Positions 24,775-33,488 of a stretch of 64,000 nt of DNA are shown in pieces. The position numbers and the translations under genes are program-made. Each line of letters begins with the position of its first letter. The stretch's first letter is position 1. Source of the DNA: Paenibacillus etheri (GTDB lineage Bacteria; Bacillota; Bacilli; Paenibacillales; Paenibacillaceae); contig NZ_LCZJ02000033.1 in assembly GCF_001012825.1 (NCBI RefSeq), positions 170,358 through 234,357 on the forward strand, written 5' to 3'. The notes beneath the pieces are model-generated. The model saw only the letters and a list, made by a program, of their open reading frames with translations, was not told the origin of the DNA and did not search any database.

Positions 24775-27393
24775 ATGAGTAAAAAAGTACTGATTGTCGG
24801 AGGAGTTGCAGGAGGCGCATCAGCGGCCGCCAGGCTTCGGAGATTAGATGAAGAGGCTCATATCATAATGTTTGAGCGTGATCCGTACATTTCTTTTGCC
24901 AACTGCGGACTGCCATATTATATCGGAGGCTCCATTCAGGATCGCTCCAAGCTGCTGGTTCAGACACCAGAGGCGATGCATAAACGTTTTAACATCGATG
25001 TTCGGATTCAAAGCGAAGTGGTGTCTATCGACCCTGTGAACAAGAAAGTACGAGTAGAAAGCATAGAAAAAGGCTCCTATGAAGAGAGCTACGATGCGCT
25101 TATTTTATCGCCTGGTGCTAAACCGATTCGTCCGAATTTGCCCGGTATCGAGAGTTCCAAAATTCACATGCTGCGCAACATTCCCGACACTGACAAAATC
25201 AAAGCTAAAGTGGCAGCCGAAGGCACTCGTTCCGCCGTTGTGATCGGTGGTGGATTTATCGGTGTGGAAATGGCTGAGAACCTCAGAGAAGCAGGTCTGG
25301 AAGTATCCTTGATCGAGGCGGGTCCGCAAATCTTAGCTCCGTTCGATACTGAAATGTCTTCTATTTTGGCAAAAGAACTCGACGAGCATGGCGTTAATCT
25401 TATTTTTTCCGATATGGTCCAAGGTTTTGCTGAGGTGGGAGAACAAATACAGGTTCAATTAGCGAGTGGCACTGTGCTGCAAAGTGATATGGTTCTGCTG
25501 GCTATCGGCGTTTCGCCGGATACCTCTTTCCTGAAGGATAGTGGTTTAGAGTTCGGTCCACGCGGCCACATCTTGGTCAACGAGCGCATGGAGACAAATT
25601 TGGATCAAGTGTACGCTGTAGGTGACGCGGTTGAGGTGGTTGATTTTGTAAACGGAACGAAAACCGCTATTCCACTAGCAGGCCCCGCCAATAAGCAAGG
25701 ACGGATTGCAGCGGACAATGTTAGCGGTCTAGGTACTTCTTACAAAGGTTCCCAAGGCACTTCTATCATTAAAGTATTTGGTGTGACAGGCGCTTCTACC
25801 GGTAATAACGAAAAAACGCTACAACGCTTGGGCTTACCTTATCACGTGATTTATGTTCATCCAAGCTCTCATGCAACTTATTATCCGGGGGCAACTCCAA
25901 TATCAATGAAGCTGATTTTTGATCCAAAAGGTACGGTGCTCGGTGCACAAGCTGTTGGTTATAGTGGAGTAGATAAACGTATCGACGATATCGCTACAGT
26001 GATTCGCTTTAGAGGTACGGTTACTGATTTAACGGAATTGGAGCTTTCTTATGCCCCTCCTTACTCTTCGGCTAAAGATCCAGTGAATATGGCTGGCTTT
26101 GCCGCTGAAAATATTTTGAAAGGCATGACCACAGTATTCGTTCCTAAGGATTTAGAAGGTCGTGACCACAACAATACCATTTTAGTTGACGTACGTTCGG
26201 AAATCGAGCATGCCAACGGCCATATTGAAGGCTCTATTAACATCCCTGTAGATGATCTGCGTGGTCGTCTAGCCGAGCTTGACCCTAGTAAAGAAATTTG
26301 GGTGTATTGCCAAGTTGGACTTAGAGGCTACACCGCTTCCCGCATTTTGCAGCAAAAGGGTTTCCGTGTGAAGAATCTGACCGGAGGCTTTAAGACGTAT
26401 CAACTGAGCAAATATTCGCCTGAAAAAAAAGATTGCCTGACGCCAAACGTCGGTATTTCAGCAGCCCGTAAAGAAATCGCAGCAGCAGTAGCACCGACAG
26501 GAACGGGGACTGGCACTAGCAATAATTCTGCCGCAATTGGAACTGGAACAGCTACAGTTAACGGGTTAGCTACAGTCAATACCAATATTGCAGCTTTTGC
26601 GGCCAACTCCAGCGCCACTGCATCCGTCCCAGTCGAACAAGAACTGGATTTAACACCTGATTCCGTGCTTGATGCTTGTGGACTGTGCTGCCCCGGACCG
26701 CTGATTCAAGTCAAGATGAGCATCGACCCGCTCTTGGACGGACAAATTTTGAAGGTAACGGCTTCCGATCCGGGATTCTATGAAGATATCAAGGCATGGG
26801 CTCGCATGTCTAAGCACACGCTTTTGCAATTAACAAAGCTGCCTACTGGTATGATCGAAGCTTATCTGCGCAAAGGATTGAACGAAGAATCCGCCCCAAC
26901 AGGAGCACAACCTGTCCAAACTAGCAACGCAAGCACAATGGTTGTTTTTAGCGGGGATTTGGATAAAGCGATCGCTTCCTTCATCATTGCTAATGGAGCA
27001 GCCTCCAGTGGCAAAAAAGTGACGATGTTCTTTACCTTCTGGGGCCTCAATATTATCCGTAAAGATGAGAAAGTGCCTGTGAACAAGAATTTCATCGGCA
27101 AAATGTTCGGAGCGATGATGCCGCGCGGCAGCCGGAAGCTAACGCTTTCGAATATGAACATGATGGGGATGGGCTCCAAAATGATTCGCTCTGTAATGAA
27201 GAACAATAATGTCTCTTCTTTGGAAGAATTGATTCAGATGGCTGTCGACCAAGGCGTCGAGATCGTCGCCTGCCAAATGTCTATGGATCTTATGGGCATC
27301 ACCCGTGAAGAACTAATCGACGGCGTAGGAATCGGCGGCGTAGGATATTACCTCGGCCAAGCCGATCAATCTAGTCATAATCTATTTATCTAA
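24775..27393 (+). CDS. CoA-disulfide reductase-rhodanese-TusA-DsrE fusion
   Basis: The 872-residue protein joins four sulfur-handling units: a FAD/NAD(P)-dependent CoA-disulfide reductase (GGVAGGASAAARLRRL; active Cys44 in SFANCGLPYY); a rhodanese domain at about 460-555 with Cys512 in YCQVGLRG; an Ala/Thr/Asn/Gly-rich linker (about 560-620); a TusA-like domain with CGLCCPGPL (Cys639); and a DsrE/DsrF-like end (MVVFSGDLDKAIASFIIANGA, IVACQMSMDLMGI). The arrangement suggests reduction of CoA persulfide with internal transfer of sulfur. A terminator follows. Confidence 0.93.
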   Translation: MSKKVLIVGGVAGGASAAARLRRLDEEAHIIMFERDPYISFANCGLPYYIGGSIQDRSKLLVQTPEAMHKRFNIDVRIQSEVVSIDPVNKKVRVESIEKGSYEESYDALILSPGAKPIRPNLPGIESSKIHMLRNIPDTDKIKAKVAAEGTRSAVVIGGGFIGVEMAENLREAGLEVSLIEAGPQILAPFDTEMSSILAKELDEHGVNLIFSDMVQGFAEVGEQIQVQLASGTVLQSDMVLLAIGVSPDTSFLKDSGLEFGPRGHILVNERMETNLDQVYAVGDAVEVVDFVNGTKTAIPLAGPANKQGRIAADNVSGLGTSYKGSQGTSIIKVFGVTGASTGNNEKTLQRLGLPYHVIYVHPSSHATYYPGATPISMKLIFDPKGTVLGAQAVGYSGVDKRIDDIATVIRFRGTVTDLTELELSYAPPYSSAKDPVNMAGFAAENILKGMTTVFVPKDLEGRDHNNTILVDVRSEIEHANGHIEGSINIPVDDLRGRLAELDPSKEIWVYCQVGLRGYTASRILQQKGFRVKNLTGGFKTYQLSKYSPEKKDCLTPNVGISAARKEIAAAVAPTGTGTGTSNNSAAIGTGTATVNGLATVNTNIAAFAANSSATASVPVEQELDLTPDSVLDACGLCCPGPLIQVKMSIDPLLDGQILKVTASDPGFYEDIKAWARMSKHTLLQLTKLPTGMIEAYLRKGLNEESAPTGAQPVQTSNASTMVVFSGDLDKAIASFIIANGAASSGKKVTMFFTFWGLNIIRKDEKVPVNKNFIGKMFGAMMPRGSRKLTLSNMNMMGMGSKMIRSVMKNNNVSSLEELIQMAVDQGVEIVACQMSMDLMGITREELIDGVGIGGVGYYLGQADQSSHNLFI

Positions 27394-27408
27394 ATACCTT
27401 AACACCGC

Positions 27409-27445
27409 AAAGAGACTCCTCTATTTAAATAGAAGAGTCTCTTTG
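27409..27445 (+). terminator. Terminator of the sulfur operon
   Basis: AAAGAGACTC-c-TCTAT pairs with ATAGA-a-GAGTCTCTTT, followed by GTTATT, 15 nt after the stop codon. Confidence 0.85.
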
Positions 27446-27490
27446 TTATTAAATTGGCTGGATCTGGATACAGAATCTAAAACCTGCTAT

Positions 27491-27533
27491 CCTATTTAAT
27501 AGGCATTCATCCGAATAACGACCTATTTTAGGT
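27491..27533. promoter_or_regulatory. Two short palindromes upstream of the response regulator
   Basis: CCTATTTAATAGG (27491-27503) and ACCTATTTTAGGT (27521-27533) lie 17 bp apart just before the ribosome binding site. They could be a paired operator; function is not established. Confidence 0.35.
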
Positions 27534-27549
27534 GGAAAAAGGAGATTAA

Positions 27550-28242
27550 ATGAATAACCTGATACATATTCTCGTTGCTGAAGACGACAGCGACATCAAC
27601 CGATTGCTGTGCAGCATTATTAAGAAAAGCGGCTACATTCCCCAACCTGCTTACTCGGGAACGGAGGCACTTCTCTATCTGGAGCAACGTCAATGGAGTA
27701 TGCTGCTACTGGATCTGATGCTGCCTGGCATGTCGGGAGAGGAACTACTTGAGAAGATTGCCGGGCGGGACGATATGTCAGTAATTATCATTTCAGCCAA
27801 GGGTGAGCCCCAGACCAAGGTGTCTGCCCTGCGGGCGGGGGCGGATGATTTCATTACGAAACCCTTCGACGTTGAGGAAGTCTCTGCACGGATCGATTCT
27901 CATCTACGGTTGTATTCACGGATTGCGCAATCGGCTTTGCCTAACGTGCTCCAGCATCAGGGCCTTGTACTTCATCGAGATGCGATGTCGGTTACGGCAA
28001 ATGGAGCGGAACTGACGCTCACGGCTCTAGAGTTTGAGATTCTCTCGTTGCTTTTGTCGGCCCCTAAGAAGGTGTTCACAAAAGCGAATTTGTACGAAAG
28101 GGTCTGGCACGAGCCATATTACGGGGACGACAATACGGTCAATGTCCATATGAGCAATTTGCGCAGCAAGCTAACCAAGGCCGCACCAGGAAGCGAATTT
28201 ATCGAGACGGTATGGGGCATAGGTTATCGGCTCAAGCCTTAA
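27550..28242 (+). CDS. OmpR-family response regulator
   Basis: The 230-residue regulator has a receiver domain (acidic pair D12-D13, phospho-acceptor D55 in LLLDLMLPG, Lys in FITKPF) and a C-terminal winged helix (LTALEFEILSLLLSAPKKVFTKANLYERVW). AAAAAGGAG lies upstream. It leads a unit followed by an ABC ATPase, a permease and a histidine kinase, the common arrangement for resistance to peptide antibiotics. Confidence 0.93.
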   Translation: MNNLIHILVAEDDSDINRLLCSIIKKSGYIPQPAYSGTEALLYLEQRQWSMLLLDLMLPGMSGEELLEKIAGRDDMSVIIISAKGEPQTKVSALRAGADDFITKPFDVEEVSARIDSHLRLYSRIAQSALPNVLQHQGLVLHRDAMSVTANGAELTLTALEFEILSLLLSAPKKVFTKANLYERVWHEPYYGDDNTVNVHMSNLRSKLTKAAPGSEFIETVWGIGYRLKP

Positions 28243-28324
28243 GACATTCTTAAGATTTGGCTTTAGCTCTTCTTATGTTTTCAATTCTATACTTGGTCTA
28301 TCACGAAAAGGAGGCCAAGACGAG

Positions 28325-29248
28325 ATGTACGAATATGTATTAAAAACAAATCAGCTATCCAAAAAGTTCAAGGGCCATACAGCGCTGGACAAAGTCAATT
28401 TGTCAATCCGTAAAGGCTCTATTTATGGTTTTATTGGGCAAAATGGAGCTGGAAAATCAACATTAATCCGTATGGTGACCGGACTTGCTTTTCCGACTCA
28501 GGGGACGATCGAGCTGTTCGGAGCCAATGAAGAGCAGGCCCTGATCCAGGCTCGTAAGCGAATCGGCTCAATTATCGAGAGCCCCGCTTTGTTCCCCCAT
28601 ATGACTGCAAGCGAAAATTTAGAAGCAAACCGGATTCTACGCGGTATTCCCGGCAAAGATTGCGTTCCTAGAATGCTAGAGCAGGTTGGACTGCAGGGCG
28701 CCGGCAAAAAGAAAGCCAAAAATTTCTCGCTGGGAATGAAACAGCGGCTAGGTCTTGCCATCGCCTTGCTGGGAGATCCAGAATTTCTGATTCTGGACGA
28801 GCCAACCAATGGGTTGGATCCGATGGGTGTCGTCGAAATGCGCGAACTGCTCAAGCGGCTAAACCGTGAGCTGGGCATTACGATAATGATCTCAAGTCAT
28901 ATTCTAAGTGAGTTGCATTTAATGGCAAGTCATTATGGTATTATTCATCGCGGTCAGTTGCTTGAACAACTCACTGCGGAGGAATTGAACGAGAAATGTC
29001 AGCAGTACTTGTTTATCAAAGTGGATGATCCGGGCAAGGCAACAGCCGTCATTCAGAACGAGCTGGGTACGGCCGATTTCGAAGTGATGCAGGATGGAAC
29101 CATCAAGTTGTATAGCCGCATTGAGCAGCCAGGTAAAGTATCAACAGCGTTATTCTCCGCGGGTCTCGAAATCGAGAAGTTTATGCCTATGGGTGAAGAC
29201 TTGGAAAGTTATTTTACGAAGCGAATTGGGGGGAATCCAAATGTATAA
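28325..29248 (+). CDS. ABC transporter ATP-binding protein (BcrA-like)
   Basis: The 307-residue ATPase has Walker A GQNGAGKST, signature FSLGMKQRL, Walker B FLILDEPTNGLDP and switch His in SSHILSEL. A C-terminal ~90-residue domain resembles BcrA/LanF-type transporters. The AAAGGAGG ribosome binding site is strong. The stop overlaps the permease start by 8 nt. Peptide-antibiotic export is inferred from the neighbouring two-component system. Confidence 0.93.
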   Translation: MYEYVLKTNQLSKKFKGHTALDKVNLSIRKGSIYGFIGQNGAGKSTLIRMVTGLAFPTQGTIELFGANEEQALIQARKRIGSIIESPALFPHMTASENLEANRILRGIPGKDCVPRMLEQVGLQGAGKKKAKNFSLGMKQRLGLAIALLGDPEFLILDEPTNGLDPMGVVEMRELLKRLNRELGITIMISSHILSELHLMASHYGIIHRGQLLEQLTAEELNEKCQQYLFIKVDDPGKATAVIQNELGTADFEVMQDGTIKLYSRIEQPGKVSTALFSAGLEIEKFMPMGEDLESYFTKRIGGNPNV

Positions 29249-30002
29249 TCTGATCAGAGTTGAGTTTTTCAAGCTCCGTAAGAATAGATCATTTTGGACT
29301 TTTCTATTAGCACTTTCCGTCCTCTCGCTTGCTTACCCATTGCTATATTATTTTGATCATCGGTCCAATGGGGAACCTCAGATCACCGGTGCCGAATTTC
29401 TGACTACCTTTATTTCAAGCAATGCCTACATTATTAAATTCGGCGTAGCCATTCTGGCGGGATTCTTCATCTCTAACGAATATTCCACAGGGGTCATGAA
29501 GACAATCGCATCATCGGGCAACACCAGAGGGAGACTGTTCGCGGCAAAACTTATCGTATTCGCAGTTGGAGCCATGGCGATTTCTCTCATCTTTCCTATG
29601 GTCAGCACAGCCGAAGTCACGCTGCTTTCGGGCTTCGGTCAACTGCCGGAAGGAAGCACTGCACTTTTCATACCGCGCGCCCTCGGTCTAACGTTATTGT
29701 ACACGGCTGGTTACGCAGCGATCGGCGCGCTGTTCACCGTAATTCTTACCGACAGCGGCAAAACTATCGGCTTCTCAATGATTTTCTTCCTTATGATCGA
29801 TACAGTTTTGGCTGGTATAGGTTCGAAGATCTCTTTCTTTAGTAATTTGTACGATTATTCCATCTTCAAACTGGTAGGCGATATAGGTAAGCCCAGTATC
29901 GACAGCGGAGATTGGCTAGCACTTCTACTTGTACCGTTGTTAACAATTGCCGTTTCCGGGATGCTCGGTATTCTCGTATTCCACAGAAAAGAAATCAAAT
30001 AA
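29241..30002 (+). CDS. ABC transporter permease (BcrB/LanE type)
   Basis: The 253-residue membrane protein starts MYNLIRVEFFKLRKNRSFW and has six predicted helices with the conserved SNEYSTGVMKT segment of ABC-2 permeases. The ATG at 29241, after GGGGGG, overlaps the ATPase stop; a longer upstream frame runs over the ATPase gene and was rejected. Confidence 0.9.
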   Translation: MYNLIRVEFFKLRKNRSFWTFLLALSVLSLAYPLLYYFDHRSNGEPQITGAEFLTTFISSNAYIIKFGVAILAGFFISNEYSTGVMKTIASSGNTRGRLFAAKLIVFAVGAMAISLIFPMVSTAEVTLLSGFGQLPEGSTALFIPRALGLTLLYTAGYAAIGALFTVILTDSGKTIGFSMIFFLMIDTVLAGIGSKISFFSNLYDYSIFKLVGDIGKPSIDSGDWLALLLVPLLTIAVSGMLGILVFHRKEIK

Positions 30003-30022
30003 CACATCGGAGGTGCAGGAGA

Positions 30023-30949
30023 GTGCTGCTTATTCTGACAATCATATTGTTTGCGGCAGGGTCTCTCCTGCTTGTCCGTCTGTTGATGTTAAGGCGAGAG
30101 CTAGGGCGGATGACAACGCAATTGCATACCTACAACGAACGTGCAACCGGTAAAAAAATCAATGTGGCTCTATTCGACCAGAAGCTTGAGGCGCTTGCGG
30201 GACAAATCAATCGTCAATCTGATTTAATCGTCGAAGCGGAAGCCCAACGAAAACGTGTCGAACAAGAATTCCGTCAGGCCGTAGCAAATATTTCTCATGA
30301 TATTCGTACACCACTCACCTCCATCTTCGGTTATATTCAACTGTTGGAGGATGAGTCTATTACCCCTGATGAGAAGCTTGAATATGTTGCCATCGTTAAA
30401 AACCGGACGAAACGGCTGCAGGCACTGCTGAATGATTTTTTTGAGCTTTCCTTGATCGAATCGCTAGATTATCCTCTACATACCGAAAAGCTTGGAATGA
30501 CTGTCCTACTCTCGGAAATTCTGGTCGGATTTTACGATTCGTTCAACGATCGCAACATTACACCGGATATACGGCTACCTGAGGAAAATGTGTCCGTATA
30601 CGCCGATGAATCCGCTGTGCGGAGAGTTATAGAGAATTTGCTTGTCAATACGGTCAAACATACGACCGGGTATGTGGGAATCAGTTTCAACCGCCAGCAG
30701 GAAACAGCAGATTTAACGATTGTAAACGATGCTAAGGATTTAGCCGGAAGCGATGTTAACCTCTTATTTGACCGATTCTATACCGCAGACCGTACCCGAT
30801 CTTCTCAAGCCTCCGGGCTGGGTCTCTCCATCGCCAAAAGTCTGATGAATAAAATGGGTGGCACGCTGACAGCCGAACTGGAAGGTGAGAAACTGATAAT
30901 GACCTGCCGTTGGAAACTAGGCGATGCTGGCATTGGCTTGGCTACTTAA
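30023..30949 (+). CDS. Sensor histidine kinase with a short N-terminal membrane helix
   Basis: From the GTG at 30023 (GGAGG nine bases before) the kinase has 308 residues. One helix (LLILTIILFAAGSLLLVRLLM) with no evident sensor domain precedes the H box (NISHDIRTPLTSIFGY) and ATPase domain (RVIENLLVNTVKHT, DRFYTADRTRSSQASGLGLSIAK). Such kinases usually sense through a partner membrane protein, here probably the ABC transporter. The longer frame that begins inside the permease was rejected. Confidence 0.88.
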   Translation: MLLILTIILFAAGSLLLVRLLMLRRELGRMTTQLHTYNERATGKKINVALFDQKLEALAGQINRQSDLIVEAEAQRKRVEQEFRQAVANISHDIRTPLTSIFGYIQLLEDESITPDEKLEYVAIVKNRTKRLQALLNDFFELSLIESLDYPLHTEKLGMTVLLSEILVGFYDSFNDRNITPDIRLPEENVSVYADESAVRRVIENLLVNTVKHTTGYVGISFNRQQETADLTIVNDAKDLAGSDVNLLFDRFYTADRTRSSQASGLGLSIAKSLMNKMGGTLTAELEGEKLIMTCRWKLGDAGIGLAT

Positions 30950-30955
30950 TTCAAT

Positions 30956-31131
30956 TTATATTTGGTCTAGGCTAACCATTGTTCTAACTCGTTTATGGAA
31001 TGTAGCCCATTCTTGATAGCCAATGGCCTGCAGGTTTTTCAGAACTTCTTCGAACTGATCTCCCACCCGTTCAGGTTTATGTGCATCTGATCCAATCGTG
31101 ATCTTAACACCATGAAACAGAGCCCTCTCTA
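30956..31131 (-). pseudogene. Remnant of a histidinol-phosphatase (PHP family) C-terminus
   Basis: Translated on the minus strand, the segment reads LERALFHGVKITIGSD followed by AHKPERVG and KNLQAIGYQEW, ending at a TAA at 30956. The IGSDAHKPERVG motif is typical of PHP-domain histidinol phosphatases. Everything upstream is missing: the frame runs into a TAG at the edge of the transposase fragment. Confidence 0.72.
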
Positions 31132-31544
31132 ATGAGTGCTAGGAATGACAATGAACTGGTTCTCCGAACCTTTGAGCAGGCGTGGACTCAGCAAAAAGAC
31201 GTGACCGGACTGATCGTTCACAGCGATCAGGGATTCCAGTACACGTCTCATGCATACCACGACATGCTGCCAAAGGTTGGGGCCCGAAACAGCATGTCAC
31301 GCCGGGGCAATTGTTATGACAATGCCTCCATGGAGAGCTTCTTCTCGCATCTCAAAACGGAAGGACTCTATCCATATCATATCCGAAATATGGATGAGGC
31401 ACAAAAGAAAATTGAAGATTACATTCGATTTTATAACCAACATCGGCCACAACGAAAACTAAATAAGCTGCCCCCGGTAGAGTACCGGAAACAGCTTATT
31501 GTCTAGGGTCTTTTTTCAGTGTCTATAAAATAGGGGCTTGACCA
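31132..31544 (+). mobile_element. 3' part of an IS3-family element (truncated OrfB transposase)
   Basis: The frame to 31506 encodes the C-terminal ~124 residues of an IS3 OrfB transposase: second catalytic Asp in HSDQGFQYTSHAYHDM, MSRRGNCYDNASMESFFSHLKTE with the catalytic Glu, and the QHRPQRKLNKLPPVEYR tail. OrfA and the first ~160 residues of OrfB are absent. The element appears to end near 31544 with a 3' end ...CTTGACCA, consistent with an IS3-type terminal CA. The left end is lost, so it is not mobile. Confidence 0.85.
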
Positions 31545-31561
31545 TCAAGTGATGTTCAATT

Positions 31562-32020
31562 CTAACTAAGCAAGTTGATGCTTGCTTCTTCAAGCGATGG
31601 GATAAGAAATTTATGATCGATTGGCGATGACATCACAATAAGAATCGTGTAGGTACCGTATTTGTCACATTGATTTCCGAACTCCTCAAGGGCTCGTGTA
31701 GAGTCGGTTACTACTTTCAACAAGTAGTTGTGTTCTCCGCTTATACGGTAACATTCGACGACATCAGGACTGGAGCGGCAGAAATCAAGAAATGCATTAC
31801 AATCCCTAGAATGAAATAACATGTAGGCAGCAGCATGTTTTCCAATCTTTTCAGGGGAAATTATGGTGCGATATTCGCTGATGATACCTTTTTCCTCCAT
31901 ACGCCTAACTCTTTCCGTCACTGCAGGTTGTGATAATCCTACACATTTCCCCAGCTCTGTCATAGAAATTCTCGCTTGATTTTGAAGATGAAAGAGAATT
32001 TGCTTATCAACATGGTCCAT
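31562..32020 (-). CDS. Lrp/AsnC-family regulator
   Basis: The 152-residue protein has an Lrp N-terminal helix-turn-helix (DKQILFHLQNQARISMTELGKCVGLSQPAVTERVRRME) and the C-terminal RAM/AsnC ligand-binding domain (VVECYRISGEHNYLLKVV). AAAGGAG lies 9 nt before the ATG at 32020; a TTG just ahead was rejected. It is divergent from a serine hydrolase and probably regulates it. Confidence 0.92.
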   Translation of the reverse strand: MDHVDKQILFHLQNQARISMTELGKCVGLSQPAVTERVRRMEEKGIISEYRTIISPEKIGKHAAAYMLFHSRDCNAFLDFCRSSPDVVECYRISGEHNYLLKVVTDSTRALEEFGNQCDKYGTYTILIVMSSPIDHKFLIPSLEEASINLLS

Positions 32021-32124
32021 CAAAATCGTCTCCTTTAAATTTAAGGTGTTCTATATAAACTAGCTTGTAATTAACCGTTATAAAGCTAATTTAACTTAGT
32101 TGCCTTATGTAATCAAGATAACTT

Positions 32125-32139
32125 GTTATATATAATAAC
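32125..32139. promoter_or_regulatory. Candidate Lrp-type operator
   Basis: GTTAT-ATATA-ATAAC is a 5-bp inverted repeat in an AT-rich divergent region between the Lrp and serine hydrolase genes. A TACAAT follows about 12 bp later. Confidence 0.35.
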
Positions 32140-32192
32140 CCTACAATAGTAAAGTGTTCATGGCTTTAACTATTCCGAAGGGATGAAGACTG

Positions 32193-33368
32193 TTGAGTAT
32201 ATTGGATTCAAACAAAATAATTACAGATTGTTTATCAGGTCGCATCGATGAAGTAATCGATCGAACCCTTGCTGACAAGCGCCTGGTCGGTGCTGTCATT
32301 AAAGTGGCGATAGATGGGGAACTGGTTTATAGCCGCGCTGCCGGTTTTGCCGACCGCGAGATGAGCCGACTTATGCGAGAAGATGCCTTATTCCGGCTCG
32401 CCTCAGTTACTAAACCTATCGTTTCAACAGCAGCCCTAGCATTAGTTGCGCAAGGTCGCCTGCAGCTGGACGACCGCGTTGATCGTTGGCTTCCAGAGTT
32501 TCGGCCACGTTTGCAGAATGGCGAGTTGGCGACCTTGACGATTCGTCATTTGATGACGCACACCGCAGGCCTGTCTTACCGATTCTTTCAAGAAGAGAAG
32601 GGTTCCTATCAGTCTGCAGGGGTATCAGATGGTATGGATCAGTCCGGCATCACATTGGAAGAGAACCTGCGTCGTCTTGCCTCTGTCCCCCTCCTCTATA
32701 CGCCAGGTACCGAGTGGAAATATTCCATCGCGACAGATGTGCTAGGAGCAGTAATTGCAAAGGTCACAGAAACACCGCTCAGTGAGGCTGTACATTCACT
32801 CGTAACAAAGCCGCTTGGCATGAGCGACACGGGTTTCATTGCAGTTGATCGAGAACGACTGGCCACTTCCTATACCAATGCTGCTCCAGAGCCTCGGCCC
32901 TTACTTGATCCCGACAGTATTGCCTTTGTGGAGGGAACGGCTGGGTTCCTGCTTGCCCCTGGCCGAGCACTTGACACTACTGCCTATCATTCTGGAGGAG
33001 CTGGCATGGTCGGCAGCGCCGGAGATTTTTTGCAACTGCTGGAGACATTACGTAAGGGCGGAGCACCGCTGCTACCGGAGTCTCTGGTTCACGATATGAC
33101 GACCAACCAGATCGGTGATCTGCCAATGGCCTTCTGGCCAGGACGAGGCTTTGGCCTAGGTATTACGGTACTAAAGGACCCTGTCGCCGCAGACACTCCG
33201 GAATCCCCGGGTACTTGGCGCATGGGTGGCACCTATGGTCACTCGTGGTTCGTCGATCCCAAGCAACGCCTCAGTGTCGTGGCTTTCACTAATACCGCAC
33301 TGGAAGGCATGTCGGGTCAGTTTACTGTAGACCTTTGTGATGCCATTTATGATAGACGTAATAAATAG
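32193..33368 (+). CDS. Serine hydrolase of the class C beta-lactamase family
   Basis: The 391-residue protein has the SxxK motif SVTKPI (about residue 70), Tyr-Ser-Ile in WKYSIATDVLG where Y-A/S-N is usual, and a C-terminal HSW motif (GTYGHSWFVDP). No signal peptide is seen. The start is TTG with AAGGGATGA upstream. This family includes esterases and D-aminopeptidases as well as beta-lactamases, and the true substrate is unknown. It is followed by an MFS transporter. Confidence 0.9.
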   Translation: MSILDSNKIITDCLSGRIDEVIDRTLADKRLVGAVIKVAIDGELVYSRAAGFADREMSRLMREDALFRLASVTKPIVSTAALALVAQGRLQLDDRVDRWLPEFRPRLQNGELATLTIRHLMTHTAGLSYRFFQEEKGSYQSAGVSDGMDQSGITLEENLRRLASVPLLYTPGTEWKYSIATDVLGAVIAKVTETPLSEAVHSLVTKPLGMSDTGFIAVDRERLATSYTNAAPEPRPLLDPDSIAFVEGTAGFLLAPGRALDTTAYHSGGAGMVGSAGDFLQLLETLRKGGAPLLPESLVHDMTTNQIGDLPMAFWPGRGFGLGITVLKDPVAADTPESPGTWRMGGTYGHSWFVDPKQRLSVVAFTNTALEGMSGQFTVDLCDAIYDRRNK

Positions 33369-33488
33369 AGCAAGAACACAAGGAGCCTTGTTCCGGAATG
33401 AACCGGCCTAGGCACTCTGTCTAGTAGACCCTATTCGTCGTGTATATCATTGAGTTTGCTAAAATTATATAAGAGAGGTGCTACTCCT

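Noticed and set aside
25105-25329. A minus-strand frame inside the sulfur fusion gene
   Set aside because: Antisense to a conserved reductase domain, with no ribosome binding site.
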